Shown here: piece after piece, positions 1 through 7,021 of the stretch
How positions within the stretch are numbered: the stretch's first letter is position 1
How the letters are laid out: every line of letters begins with the position of its first letter
Assembly (NCBI RefSeq): GCF_001514115.1
Contig: NZ_KQ948454.1
Span: 355,400 to 419,399 of the forward strand
Direction of reading: 5' to 3'
DNA length: 64,000 bases
Source of the DNA: Streptomyces olivochromogenes
GTDB lineage: Bacteria > Actinomycetota > Actinomycetes > Streptomycetales > Streptomycetaceae
Position numbers and translations under genes: made by a program
The notes under the pieces: generated by a model
What the model was told of the DNA's origin: nothing
The model's input: the letters and a program-made list of their open reading frames with translations, nothing else
Database searches by the model: none

Positions 1-446
1 GCGTCCTGTTCGGCGCGGAGATAGGCGTCGAGACCCCGGATGGGCATGTGGGGGCCCGACCCCATGGAGCGCAGCGACTCCTCGTGCCGGCGCTTGAGCT
101 GCGTTTCCGCGTACAAGGAGGCGGCGATCGGGAAACTCTGTTCATAGAAGAGGGCGGCCCGGCGGGCGATCTCGGTGAGGTTCTCCAGAAGGGTGCCCCG
201 GCCCGGCTCGGCCGCGAGACCGGCCAGCAGCGGGGTCAGCTGGGGCAGGCGCTCTTTGAGCACGTTGACGAACAGTTCCTCCTTGCTCGGGAAGTACTTG
301 TAGAGCGCCGCCTCCGAGCAGCCCGCGGCCTTGGCGATCTCCTTGGTCGTGGCGCGGGCGAGGCCGATGGTGAGCATGAGCTCGTGCGCCGCGTCGAGGA
401 TGCGGATCCGGGCCGGTTTCTGCTGCATGGGCCCCAAGGATTCCAT
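1..446 (-). CDS. TetR-family transcriptional regulator (partial, C-terminus outside window)
   Basis: Reading from the ATG at 446 towards base 1, the first 60 or so residues form a TetR DNA-binding domain: an N-terminal helix (ARIRILDAAHELM), the helix-turn-helix TTKEIAKAAGCSEAALYKYF, and the PSKEELF stretch typical of the family. About 148 codons are visible and the ligand-binding domain runs off the edge. An in-frame ATG at codon 7 is an alternative start. The gene is divergent from the reductase gene at 554, and the intergenic space holds two near-identical 18-bp operators, so it probably represses itself and that gene. The ligand cannot be deduced. Confidence 0.85.
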   Translation of the reverse strand, partial: MESLGPMQQKPARIRILDAAHELMLTIGLARATTKEIAKAAGCSEAALYKYFPSKEELFVNVLKERLPQLTPLLAGLAAEPGRGTLLENLTEIARRAALFYEQSFPIAASLYAETQLKRRHEESLRSMGSGPHMPIRGLDAYLRAEQD

Positions 447-470
447 GTTCACCCCTGTTCGGCCTTGACG

Positions 471-488
471 GGTGAGTGAGTGCTTACC
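471..488. promoter_or_regulatory. TetR operator, copy 1 (GGTGAGTGAGTGCTTACC)
   Basis: Imperfect inverted repeat (GGTGAG...CTTACC) 24 bp upstream of the TetR start at 446. It matches the second site at 508-525 in 15 of 18 positions under the consensus GGTRAGTGARTRCTYACC. The position between divergent genes fits an autoregulatory operator. Inference from sequence only. Confidence 0.65.
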
Positions 489-507
489 CACCCTAGGAGC
501 AAGCAGA

Positions 508-525
508 GGTAAGTGAATACTCACC
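508..525. promoter_or_regulatory. TetR operator, copy 2 (GGTAAGTGAATACTCACC)
   Basis: Second copy of the 18-bp inverted repeat, centred 37 bp from copy 1 and ending 28 bp before the ATG of the reductase gene at 554. The spacing of about 3.5 helical turns is compatible with two dimers on the same promoter region. Confidence 0.65.
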
Positions 526-553
526 CACCCGATCCATCCAGGGGGATCACGTC

Positions 554-1186
554 ATGAAGCTCACCGTCTTCGGGGCCACCGGCGGCATCGGCCAGGAAAT
601 CGTCCGGCAGGCGCTGGACTCCGGCCACCAGGTCACGGCCGTCGTACGGGATCCGGCTCGGCTGACCGTCACCGGCGCGGGTCTGGAGGTGTTCCGCGCG
701 GACCTCACGGACCCGGAGGCGCTGCGCCCCGCGGTCGCGGACCGGGACGCGGTCCTCTCCGGGCTCGGCGCCCGCAGCCGCAAGGACGCCGGGATCGCGA
801 CCCGGCTGACCCGTACGGTGCTGGGCGCCATGGAGGCCGAGGGGGTGCGCCGGTTGCTGGTGGTGAGCGCGGGGCCGGTCGGTCCCGACCCCGAGGGCGC
901 GGGGTTCGTCGACCGCGCCGCGCGGGGCCTGGTCTCGCTGATCCTGAAGGACGTCTACGCCGACCTGGCGGCCATGGAGGGCGAACTGGCCCGGAGCGCG
1001 ACCGACTGGACGGTCGTGCGCCCGCCGCGGCTGCAGAACAAGCCGGTGACCGGCTCGTACCGGACGGTCGTCGGGGGCTTCCCGCTCAAGGGCCGGTTCA
1101 TCGGACGCGCCGACGTGGCGCACGCGATGCTGGCGATGATCGACGCCCCCGGGACGGTGAAGCAGGGCGTCGGAGTCGCCTACTAG
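554..1186 (+). CDS. NAD(P)-binding oxidoreductase, atypical SDR/NmrA-like
   Basis: This 210-residue protein opens with a Rossmann fold: the glycine-rich GATGGIGQEIV motif at residues 8-18 and the VVRDPARL segment after strand 2, where NADP(H)-specific members carry an arginine. The rest matches the short NAD(P)H-binding family (SDR-a5/NmrA-like), used for flavin, quinone or sugar substrates; the substrate here is unknown. The start is supported by a GGGGGA sequence 8 bp upstream. It is divergent from the TetR gene and separated by twin operators, so its expression is probably controlled by that regulator. Confidence 0.85.
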   Translation: MKLTVFGATGGIGQEIVRQALDSGHQVTAVVRDPARLTVTGAGLEVFRADLTDPEALRPAVADRDAVLSGLGARSRKDAGIATRLTRTVLGAMEAEGVRRLLVVSAGPVGPDPEGAGFVDRAARGLVSLILKDVYADLAAMEGELARSATDWTVVRPPRLQNKPVTGSYRTVVGGFPLKGRFIGRADVAHAMLAMIDAPGTVKQGVGVAY

Positions 1187-1210
1187 AAGTCGCGTACTGG
1201 AACCGGAGCC

Positions 1211-2266
1211 CTAGAGCTCCACGCCCACCGTCACCGGCTCGTTGACGAGGGTGATCCCGAAGGCGTCGCGGACGCCGGCGACGACCTCGCGGGCCAGCGC
1301 GAGGAGGTCCTCGGTGGTGGCCAGGCCCCGGTTGGTGAGGGCCAGCGTGTGCTTGGTGGAGATCCGGGCGGGTCCGGAGCCGTAGCCCTTGGTGAAGCCG
1401 GACTTGTCGATCAGCCAGGCCGCGGAGGTCTTGGTGTGGCCTTCGCCCGCCGGGTACGCGGGCGGCACGACGTCGGCGCCCAGCCGCTCGGCCACGCGCG
1501 CGTGGAACGCGGCGAAGTCCTCGTCCGTGAGGATCGGGTTGGTGAAGAACGACCCGGCCGACCAGGTGTCGTGGTCCTCGGGGTCGAGCACCATGCCCTT
1601 GCTGGAGCGCAGCTTCAGGACGGTCTCGCGGGCGGTGGCGAGCGGCACCCTGTCGCCGGGCTCGACCCCGAGGGAGCGTGCCGTCTCGGCGTACTTGATC
1701 GGGGCCGACAGCCCGTCCGCGTCCTCCAGCTCGAACCTGACGCGCAGCACGACGTACCGCTCGGGGTCGGCCTTGAAGCGGCTGTGGCGGTACGAGAAGG
1801 CGCAGTCGGCGTTGGCCAGGGTGACCGTCTCGCGCGCCCTACGGTCGTACGCGATCACTTCGGTGATGGTGGACGACACTTCCTGGCCGTACGCGCCCAC
1901 GTTCTGGATCGGGGTCGCGCCGGCGGAGCCGGGGATCCCGGCGAGGCACTCGACGCCGGCGAGCCCGGCCTCGACGGTGCGGGCGACCGCGTCGGTCCAC
2001 ACCTCGCCCGCCGCCAGCTCCAGCCTCGTACCGTCGAGGGCGAAGCCGGTGGTCGCGATGCGCAGGGCGGTCCCGGCGAAGCCCTTGTCACCGATGACCA
2101 GGTTCGATCCGCCGCCGATGATCAGCAGCGGCGTACCGGTGTCGTCGGCCTCTCGGACGGCGGCGATCACCTCGGCGTCGGTCGTGGCGGTGATCAGCCG
2201 GGTCGCGGGACCCCCCAGCCGGAAGGTGGTCAGCGGGGCGAGCGGGGCGTCGTGGAGTTCCTGCAC
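1211..2266 (-). CDS. murB: UDP-N-acetylenolpyruvoylglucosamine reductase MurB
   Basis: MurB reduces UDP-GlcNAc-enolpyruvate to UDP-MurNAc with NADPH and FAD, the second committed step of cytosolic peptidoglycan precursor synthesis. From the GTG at 2266 the protein is 351 residues, normal for the family. It begins with LTTFRLGGPA, then shows the FAD-binding GGGSNLVIGDKGFAGTAL, the GSAGATPIQNVGAYGQEV block, YRHSRFK, the catalytic serine in AGSFFTNPI, and a C-terminal glutamate context NEPVTVGVEL. An upstream ATG at 2365 would add 33 residues without homology, so the GTG is preferred. It stands alone in this window. Confidence 0.96.
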   Translation of the reverse strand: MQELHDAPLAPLTTFRLGGPATRLITATTDAEVIAAVREADDTGTPLLIIGGGSNLVIGDKGFAGTALRIATTGFALDGTRLELAAGEVWTDAVARTVEAGLAGVECLAGIPGSAGATPIQNVGAYGQEVSSTITEVIAYDRRARETVTLANADCAFSYRHSRFKADPERYVVLRVRFELEDADGLSAPIKYAETARSLGVEPGDRVPLATARETVLKLRSSKGMVLDPEDHDTWSAGSFFTNPILTDEDFAAFHARVAERLGADVVPPAYPAGEGHTKTSAAWLIDKSGFTKGYGSGPARISTKHTLALTNRGLATTEDLLALAREVVAGVRDAFGITLVNEPVTVGVEL

Positions 2267-2410
2267 GGGCTCAAGAGTACGAGAAGGGCCCCGCCGGTCG
2301 AGGCGGGGCCGCTTCTGTATGCGCACGGGATGGACTTCTATGTGTGCACGGGATGGACCGATCAAGGGTTTGGATCCTGGACCCTCTACCGGCGAGCGGT
2401 TGCCCTCCCA

Positions 2411-2444
2411 CTCACCGCGAGGCGGTATCCCTTGCCTCGGTGAG
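2411..2444 (-). terminator. Hairpin terminator downstream of the MFS gene
   Basis: CTCACCG(cg)AGGC pairs with GCCTCGGTGAG across a 10-nt loop, an 11-bp stem with a 2-nt bulge. It lies just past the stop of the minus-strand MFS gene at 2459. There is no T-run, as is common in Streptomyces. Confidence 0.55.
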
Positions 2445-2458
2445 GCGTTTCCGGTGCC

Positions 2459-3922
2459 TCAGCGTGAGGCGGTTTCCAGCACCGGCGCCTGGGCCAGATC
2501 CTGCTCCTGGGGCGACTCGGAGGCGACGACCCGGGCCTGAGCCGCACGCCGCGCCGTCGGGATGACCAGCGCCGCGACGCCCGCCAGGGCGACCACCGCC
2601 GCACCCACCACGAGCGCGGGCCGCAGACCGTCCACGAAGGTCTGCGCGGTCCCGTAGCCGCCCTGCGCGGAGAAGATCGAGGACATCACCGCGATGCCGA
2701 GCGCGCCACCCACCTCACGCAGCGCGTTGTTGGCGCCGGAGGCGATGCCTTGCTCCTGCGGACGGACGCTGGACATGACCAGGTTGGAGGCCGGGGCGAA
2801 GTACAGGGACATTCCGATGCCGCTGACGATCAGCGCGGGCAGCTGGGCGGCGTACGAGGCGTGGGCGGCGACCACGGAGGCGTAGTACGCGAGCCCGGCG
2901 GCCTGCAGGAAGAGCCCGGTGGCGACCACGGGACGCCCGCCGACGCGGTCGGAGAGGTACCCGGCGATCGGCGCGACGAGCATCGGCATCCCGGTCCAGG
3001 GCAGCATCCGCAGGCCGGCCTGGGTGGGCGAGTAGCCGAGGACACCCTGCATGTACTGGCTGAGCAGGAAGATCGAGCCGAACATCCCGAGGAACATCAG
3101 CAGGCTCGCGGCGTTGATCCCGGCGAAGGCACGGGAGCGGAAGAGCCGCATCGGCAGCATCGGGTTCTTGGCGCGGATGCCGTGGAAGACGAAGCCGGTG
3201 AGCAGCACGGCGCCGGCGAGCAGGCCGGTCAGGACGATCGGGCTGGTCCAGCCCTCGGCGGGCCCGCGGACCAGGCCGTACACGATCCCGAACAGACCGC
3301 CGCTGACGAGCAGGGTGCCGGTGATGTCGAGCGGGGCGCCGGTGCCGTGGGACTCGGCCAGCCGCAGTCGGGCGAGGGGCAGCAGGGCGAGGCCCAGCGG
3401 AACGTTCAGCCAGAAGATCCAGTGCCAGGAGACGTGTTCGGTGAGACTGCCGCCGATGAGGGGCCCGGAGGCGACCGCGAGTCCGTTCACGGCGCCCCAG
3501 ATCCCGTACGCCATGCCGCGCTTGGCGACCGGCACCGCGGCCGTCAGCAGGGTGAGCGTGAGCGGCATCATGATCGCCGCGCCGACGCCCTGGACCGCGC
3601 GGGCGGCGATCAGTGAGTCGAGTCCGGGTGCCATGGCGGCGGCCGCCGAGGCACCGGTGAATACGGAGAGACCGACGAGGAAGAGCCGACGACGGCCGAA
3701 CCGGTCACCGAGCGCCGCACCGAACATCAGCAGCACGGCGAAGGTGAGCGTGTAGGCGCTCACGGTCCATTCCAGGTCGTCCAGCGCTCCGCCGAGATCC
3801 CGGCGGATGGAGGGCAGTGCGGTGGTGACGACGAGATTGTCGAGAGCCGCCATGAATCCGGCGACGCTGGTGATGATGAGGGCCCAGGTGGCTCCCCCGC
3901 GACGTGCGGTCTGCTGTGACAT
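2459..3922 (-). CDS. MFS multidrug transporter, DHA2 family (14 TM)
   Basis: From the ATG at 3922 (preceded by AGGGGGAGCG, a good ribosome-binding site) the protein has 487 residues and about 14 hydrophobic helices. It shows the DHA2 signatures: the helix-1 block MAALDNLVVTTALPSIRRDL, motif A GDRFGRRR between helices 2 and 3, and motif C-like GPLIGGSL in helix 5. Family members export drugs or dyes by proton antiport across the cytoplasmic membrane. An upstream in-frame ATG at 3964 lies in the operator and is unlikely. The TetR gene at 4034-4603 lies directly upstream on the same strand, and a TetR-type operator at 3953-3972 sits between them, a classical efflux-pump arrangement. Confidence 0.93.
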   Translation of the reverse strand: MSQQTARRGGATWALIITSVAGFMAALDNLVVTTALPSIRRDLGGALDDLEWTVSAYTLTFAVLLMFGAALGDRFGRRRLFLVGLSVFTGASAAAAMAPGLDSLIAARAVQGVGAAIMMPLTLTLLTAAVPVAKRGMAYGIWGAVNGLAVASGPLIGGSLTEHVSWHWIFWLNVPLGLALLPLARLRLAESHGTGAPLDITGTLLVSGGLFGIVYGLVRGPAEGWTSPIVLTGLLAGAVLLTGFVFHGIRAKNPMLPMRLFRSRAFAGINAASLLMFLGMFGSIFLLSQYMQGVLGYSPTQAGLRMLPWTGMPMLVAPIAGYLSDRVGGRPVVATGLFLQAAGLAYYASVVAAHASYAAQLPALIVSGIGMSLYFAPASNLVMSSVRPQEQGIASGANNALREVGGALGIAVMSSIFSAQGGYGTAQTFVDGLRPALVVGAAVVALAGVAALVIPTARRAAQARVVASESPQEQDLAQAPVLETASR

Positions 3923-3952
3923 CGCTCCCCCTAAGGGCGATCGTTCCCCATA

Positions 3953-3972
3953 ATTAGTTATCACTGACTAAC
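3953..3972. promoter_or_regulatory. TetR operator upstream of the efflux gene
   Basis: On the minus strand this reads GTTAGTC-AGTGAT-AACTAAT, the same 7-6-7 architecture as the perfect site at 4612-4631 upstream of the TetR gene. It ends 31 bp before the MFS start, consistent with repression of the pump by its neighbouring regulator. Confidence 0.7.
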
Positions 3973-4033
3973 TTTCGCGGCCAAAAAAAGGCGCCCACAT
4001 CCGCCTCCCCCGCCCGCTCCCTGCTTTCCCTGC

Positions 4034-4603
4034 CTACTTCTCCAGTCGATCCTTCGGCCGCGCCGACGGATAGACCGTTTCCCAGACCTCGTGCCCAGGC
4101 GGAAAGCCCATGGTCACCAGGCAGTTGATGAGCATTCCGTACGCCATGAAGCCCGTCGTCTCCTTCGGGTCGGCGCCGAGCGGCAGATGGGCCGTCTCCC
4201 ACAGCCGCATCCAGTCGGCCCGTACGGCCTCACCGAGCTCGCGGTCGCCGGCCTGCTCCGCGGCGGCGGTCGCGACGTACATCTGCATCTGCATCAGCAG
4301 CTGCTCCGGGTGCTCCGCGATCGCCTTGGTGTACGCGTTCGCCATGGAATGCAGGGCGTCTTCACCCTCCAGACCCTTCGCGGCCTCCTCGAAGGTGCGG
4401 TTGGTGTCCTCCATGCAGCGGTGGGCCGCCGCGAGGAAGATCGCCCGCTTGTCGGGGAAGAGCCGGAAGAGATACGGCTGCGAGACACCCACACGCTTGG
4501 CGATCGACTCGGTGGAGGTCCCGTAGTAACCACCCCGGGCGAACTCCGCGATCGCCGCGCGGATGACGCTCTCGCGCCTCTCGTCTGCGCTCATCCTGAC
4601 CAT
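4034..4603 (-). CDS. TetR-family regulator of the adjacent efflux pump
   Basis: 189 residues. The N-terminal TetR domain (residues 1-60) contains STESIAKRVGVSQPYLFRLFPDKRAIF, the helix-turn-helix and following helix; the C-terminal part is the variable ligand-binding/dimerisation domain. The start at 4603 has no clear Shine-Dalgarno sequence and lies only 8 bp from the palindromic operator, so the mRNA may be leaderless; an ATG three codons downstream is the alternative. It is followed by the DHA2 pump in the same direction with an operator in the 111-bp gap. It probably senses a pump substrate, identity unknown. Confidence 0.9.
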   Translation of the reverse strand: MVRMSADERRESVIRAAIAEFARGGYYGTSTESIAKRVGVSQPYLFRLFPDKRAIFLAAAHRCMEDTNRTFEEAAKGLEGEDALHSMANAYTKAIAEHPEQLLMQMQMYVATAAAEQAGDRELGEAVRADWMRLWETAHLPLGADPKETTGFMAYGMLINCLVTMGFPPGHEVWETVYPSARPKDRLEK

Positions 4604-4611
4604 GCGACTAA

Positions 4612-4631
4612 GTTAGTGCCCAATCACTAAC
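4612..4631. promoter_or_regulatory. Perfect TetR operator GTTAGTG-N6-CACTAAC
   Basis: A perfect 7-bp inverted repeat with a 6-bp spacer, immediately upstream of the TetR start at 4603. It shares half-sites with the imperfect operator at 3953-3972, so the same dimer should bind both. Confidence 0.75.
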
Positions 4632-4708
4632 TACGTCAAGCGGTAGCCAGGAACGGCTTCGAGTGACCCCCGCGGCCATCGACCACCCGCAGCCGCCATG
4701 CGACGCGA

Positions 4709-4823
4709 GGGGCCGTGCCGGTACGTCGCAAGCGCGTCGCTTACGTTCGGATCGAGCAGCGGCTCCCTTGCCCGGCCCACGTCTGATCCGGCGGCGACGT
4801 GCTCGACGTACCGGCACGGCCCC
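4709..4823. repeat. 20-bp perfect inverted repeat with 75-bp loop
   Basis: GGGGCCGTGCCGGTACGTCG at 4709-4728 is repeated exactly in inverse orientation at 4804-4823. It lies in the gene-free stretch 4632-5014 between the TetR start region and the MaoC gene end. No coding content or ORF-supporting codon bias is evident here. The long GC-rich arms could form a large cruciform or RNA hairpin; function unknown. Confidence 0.8.
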
Positions 4824-4877
4824 GACCCACCACCGGCGGACAGCCGGACCGCAGACAACGGACCACGGACGGACGAA

Positions 4878-4947
4878 CCAGGTAAGGCCAGGTGCGGCCA
4901 GGCGCGGCCAGGTGGGGCCAGACGCGACCAGGCACGCCCCAGACGCA
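4878..4947. repeat. 10-bp degenerate tandem repeat (CCAGGYGCGG-like), about 7 units
   Basis: Seven consecutive decamers with consensus near CCAGGTGCGG (CCAGGTAAGG, CCAGGTGCGG, CCAGGCGCGG, CCAGGTGGGG, CCAGACGCGA, CCAGGCACGC, CCCAGACGCA) run without gaps. The period is about one DNA helical turn. It ends 1 bp before the terminator hairpin at 4949. Confidence 0.75.
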
Positions 4948-4948
4948 C

Positions 4949-4982
4949 GTAAGGGGCGCCGACCATGGCCGACGCCCCTTAC
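4949..4982 (-). terminator. Hairpin terminator downstream of the MaoC pair
   Basis: GTAAGGGGCG pairs perfectly with CGCCCCTTAC over a 14-nt loop (10-bp stem). It lies 32 bp past the stop of the minus-strand HadB-like gene at 5015. Confidence 0.65.
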
Positions 4983-5014
4983 CCGCTCCTACCCATCGCC
5001 CCTCATGACGGCCA

Positions 5015-5443
5015 TCAGGCCAGTCGAACGACCGCTCGCGACATGCCCAGGACCTTCTGCCCCGCGCTCATCGCGGTGAGGTCGACGCGGACGGTGTTGT
5101 CGTCCAGCTTGGCCGCGACCTTGCCGCTGACCTCGATGGTGGCTCCCTTGTCGTCGTTGGGGACGACGACGGGCTTGGTGAAGCGGACGCCGTACTCGAC
5201 GACCGCACCCGGGTCACCGGCCCAGTCGGTGACGACGCGGATCGCCTCGGCCATGGTGAACATGCCGTGCGCGATGACGTCGGGGAGACCGACCTCGACC
5301 GCGAACTTCTCGTTCCAGTGGATGGGGTTGAAGTCCCCGGAGGCGCCCGCGTACTGCACGAGTGTGGCGCGTGTCACGGGGAAGGTCCGGGCCGGCAGCT
5401 CGGCACCGACCTCGACGTCGTCATACGCGATCTTCGCCGTCAT
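5015..5443 (-). CDS. MaoC-family (3R)-hydroxyacyl dehydratase subunit, HadB-like
   Basis: 142 residues, a single hot-dog (MaoC) fold. The catalytic hydratase-2 motif is present: Asp37 and His42 in GDFNPIHW, followed by GLPDVIAHGMFTM. This matches the active subunit HadB of mycobacterial FAS-II-type dehydratases, which dehydrate 3-hydroxyacyl thioesters. The start lies 2 nt after the stop of the HadA-like gene, so the two are co-transcribed and probably co-translated. Streptomyces do not make mycolic acids, so the acyl substrate here is uncertain. Confidence 0.88.
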   Translation of the reverse strand: MTAKIAYDDVEVGAELPARTFPVTRATLVQYAGASGDFNPIHWNEKFAVEVGLPDVIAHGMFTMAEAIRVVTDWAGDPGAVVEYGVRFTKPVVVPNDDKGATIEVSGKVAAKLDDNTVRVDLTAMSAGQKVLGMSRAVVRLA

Positions 5444-5445
5444 GG

Positions 5446-5898
5446 TCAGCCCTCCTCCGCCGCACGTGCCACGAGCTTGGTGACGGCCGTCACCACGTGC
5501 TCGCCCGCCTCGTCATGGACCTCACCACGGATGTCCACGATGTCGTTGCCCGCCATGGACTTGATCGCCTCGATGGTCGAGGTGACCGTGAGCCGGTCGC
5601 CCGCGCGCACCGGACGGGTGTAGGCGAACTTCTGGTCACCATGCACCACGCGGCTGTAGTCGAGACCCAGTTGGGGGTCCTGGACGACCTGCCCCGCGGC
5701 CTTGAAGGTGATCGCGAACACAAAGGTCGGCGGGGCGATCACATCGGAGTGCCCGAGCGCCTTGGCGGCCTCCGGGTCCGTGTACGCCGGGTTGGTGTCC
5801 CCCACGGCCTCCGCGAACTCTCGGATCTTCTCCCGACCGACCTCATAGGGGTCGGTGGGCGGGTAGGTCCGCCCCACGAAGGACTGGTCGAGCGCCAT
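5446..5898 (-). CDS. MaoC-like dehydratase partner subunit, HadA-like (UPF0336 type)
   Basis: 150 residues with a hot-dog fold but without the full D-x4-H catalytic motif at the equivalent place (GDTNPAYTDPEAA), as in HadA, the substrate-binding, non-catalytic partner of HadB. It begins MALDQSFVGRTYPPTDPYEV, characteristic of the actinobacterial UPF0336/FAS1-like dehydratase family. The start has AGGAGGTACC just upstream. First gene of the two-gene unit with 5015-5443; rpmG lies upstream on the same strand behind its own terminator. Confidence 0.88.
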   Translation of the reverse strand: MALDQSFVGRTYPPTDPYEVGREKIREFAEAVGDTNPAYTDPEAAKALGHSDVIAPPTFVFAITFKAAGQVVQDPQLGLDYSRVVHGDQKFAYTRPVRAGDRLTVTSTIEAIKSMAGNDIVDIRGEVHDEAGEHVVTAVTKLVARAAEEG

Positions 5899-6017
5899 GG
5901 GCTCGGTACCTCCTGGTTTTCAGCCGGTGCAGCGATTCTCGGACCGATGCCCGTACGAGGACTGTCGGCGACTGCTCGACGACCACTCACACGTCGGCAC
6001 TCGGCCGGTGAACGACG

Positions 6018-6049
6018 CGAGGCCGCCCCCGTTACTGGGGACGGCCTCG
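6018..6049 (-). terminator. Hairpin terminator downstream of rpmG
   Basis: CGAGGCCG and CGGCCTCG pair, and after a 1-nt internal mismatch CCCC pairs with GGGG around a 6-nt loop. It is located 15 bp past the rpmG stop. Confidence 0.7.
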
Positions 6050-6063
6050 TGTACGAGCCTGAT

Positions 6064-6228
6064 TTATCGCGTTTCGCGGTGCGCGGTGTGCGCGTTGCAA
6101 CGCGGGCAGTGCTTCTTCATCTCCAGTCGGTCCGGGTCGTTACGCCGGTTCTTCTTGGTGATGTAGTTCCGCTCCTTGCACTCCACGCAGGCCAGCGTGA
6201 TCTTCGGGCGGACGTCGGTGGCAGCCAC
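6064..6228 (-). CDS. rpmG: 50S ribosomal protein L33 (zinc-binding, C+ form)
   Basis: Starts at GTG 6228 with AAGGAG 7 nt upstream and encodes 54 residues, the standard bL33 length: [20 protein letters not shown], then [19 protein letters not shown] and [15 protein letters not shown]. The two CxxC pairs (CVEC near residue 14, CPRC near residue 41) make this the zinc-ribbon form, the type replaced under zinc starvation by a C- paralogue in Streptomyces. It is transcribed in the same direction as, and just downstream of, tRNA-Met and tRNA-Thr. Confidence 0.96.
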   Translation of the reverse strand: MAATDVRPKITLACVECKERNYITKKNRRNDPDRLEMKKHCPRCNAHTAHRETR

Positions 6229-6315
6229 AGGAGTGCTCCTTGACGAACGGATGGGACATTAATGCATAGAAGAGTAGCCGATCGAAGGACCGACCCCACA
6301 ATCGGCTACCGTCTG

Positions 6316-6388
6316 TAGCGGTGACCGGACTTGAACCGGTGACACAGCGATTATGAGCCGCTTGCTCTACCGACTGAGCTACACCGCT
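6316..6388 (-). tRNA. tRNA-Met (anticodon CAT), elongator-like
   Basis: The reverse strand folds into a cloverleaf: acceptor AGCGGTG/CACCGCT plus discriminator A, D-arm TAGCTCAGTCGGTAGAGC, anticodon loop CTCATAA with CAT, T-arm ACCGGTTCAAGTCCGGT. 73 nt with no encoded CCA. The Watson-Crick first base pair (A-T) indicates elongator rather than initiator tRNA. Confidence 0.95.
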
Positions 6389-6434
6389 GTGATGCGATTG
6401 GTCCCCGCCTTGCGACGGGAACCCCTCACACCAG

Positions 6435-6507
6435 AGCCCCAATACGGAATCGAACCGTAGACCTTCTCCTTACCATGGAGACGCTCTACCGACTGAGCTA
6501 TTGGGGC
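6435..6507 (-). tRNA. tRNA-Thr (anticodon GGT)
   Basis: Reverse-strand cloverleaf: acceptor GCCCCAA/TTGGGGC, D-arm TAGCTCAGTCGGTAGAGC, anticodon stem TCTCC/GGAGA with loop ATGGTAA, T-arm ACGGTTCGATTCCGT. 73 nt without CCA. It lies 46 bp upstream of tRNA-Met and probably shares its transcript. Confidence 0.95.
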
Positions 6508-6518
6508 GAGCGATGAAG

Positions 6519-6548
6519 ACATTACACGCTCGCCCGCCGATCGCCCAA
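6519..6548 (-). promoter_or_regulatory. Candidate promoter of the tRNA-Thr/tRNA-Met/rpmG unit
   Basis: On the minus strand TTGGGC (6548-6543) and TAATGT (6524-6519) are 18 bp apart, resembling HrdB-type -35/-10 boxes, and the -10 lies 12 bp before the tRNA-Thr 5' end. Motif-based inference. Confidence 0.45.
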
Positions 6549-7021
6549 ATCCGTTTCGGGGTCCCCGCCCCGGCCTGTTCCCGGCTGTTCCCCGCCGCTC
6601 CTCCGGCCCCTCACGAACGGTGCGTCACGGCCGCGACTCCGGCCGCTCCCGTCCCACGGATCACGGGCGCACAGCCCGGTCGACAGCCTCCGGTCCCAGC
6701 CTCTCCGCCCGGCCGACCAGCGGCTCCGTCCGGCCGACCAGCGGCTCCGTCAGGCTGCCCCGACTCGCGTGTCCGGCTCTCATCGCCCGCTTTCTGTCCG
6801 TGCACGGACCACACCGGTACGACTATTGCGCTCCTCCCGGACGGAAAGGGCTCGCCACCCTAGGCTCGACTCACGCTGCGTGATCATGCCCGTCACCACC
6901 CACGACCTCGCCCCACTCCTCCACCCAGCCACCTCCCGCCCCGCCACCCCACACCCCCACCACCACCGAAGCCCCCCCCAGTCGCCCCTCCCAGCAGCCG
7001 CCCCCGAGCCCCAGGAGCGCG
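6549..7021. other. Gene-free stretch with a 21-bp tandem duplication
   Basis: No convincing coding region is seen between tRNA-Thr and the amidohydrolase-like gene. At 6710-6751 a 21-bp unit (starting CGGCCGACCAGCGGCTCC) is duplicated exactly in tandem. The last 130 bp before 7022 are strikingly C-rich (runs of CCACC/CACC). Confidence 0.6.

Noticed and set aside
1349..2443. Long open frame opposite murB, and similar long frames opposite the nuo, GntR and MFS genes
   Set aside because: High third-position GC keeps antisense and alternative frames open. Their products are Arg/Gly/Ala/Pro-rich without motifs, while the opposite strand encodes a clear family protein.
5015..5898. MaoC pair as evidence for mycolic-acid FAS-II
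   Set aside because: Streptomyces lack mycolic acids and no other FAS-II elongation genes are nearby. The pair is reported only as HadA/HadB-like dehydratase subunits.
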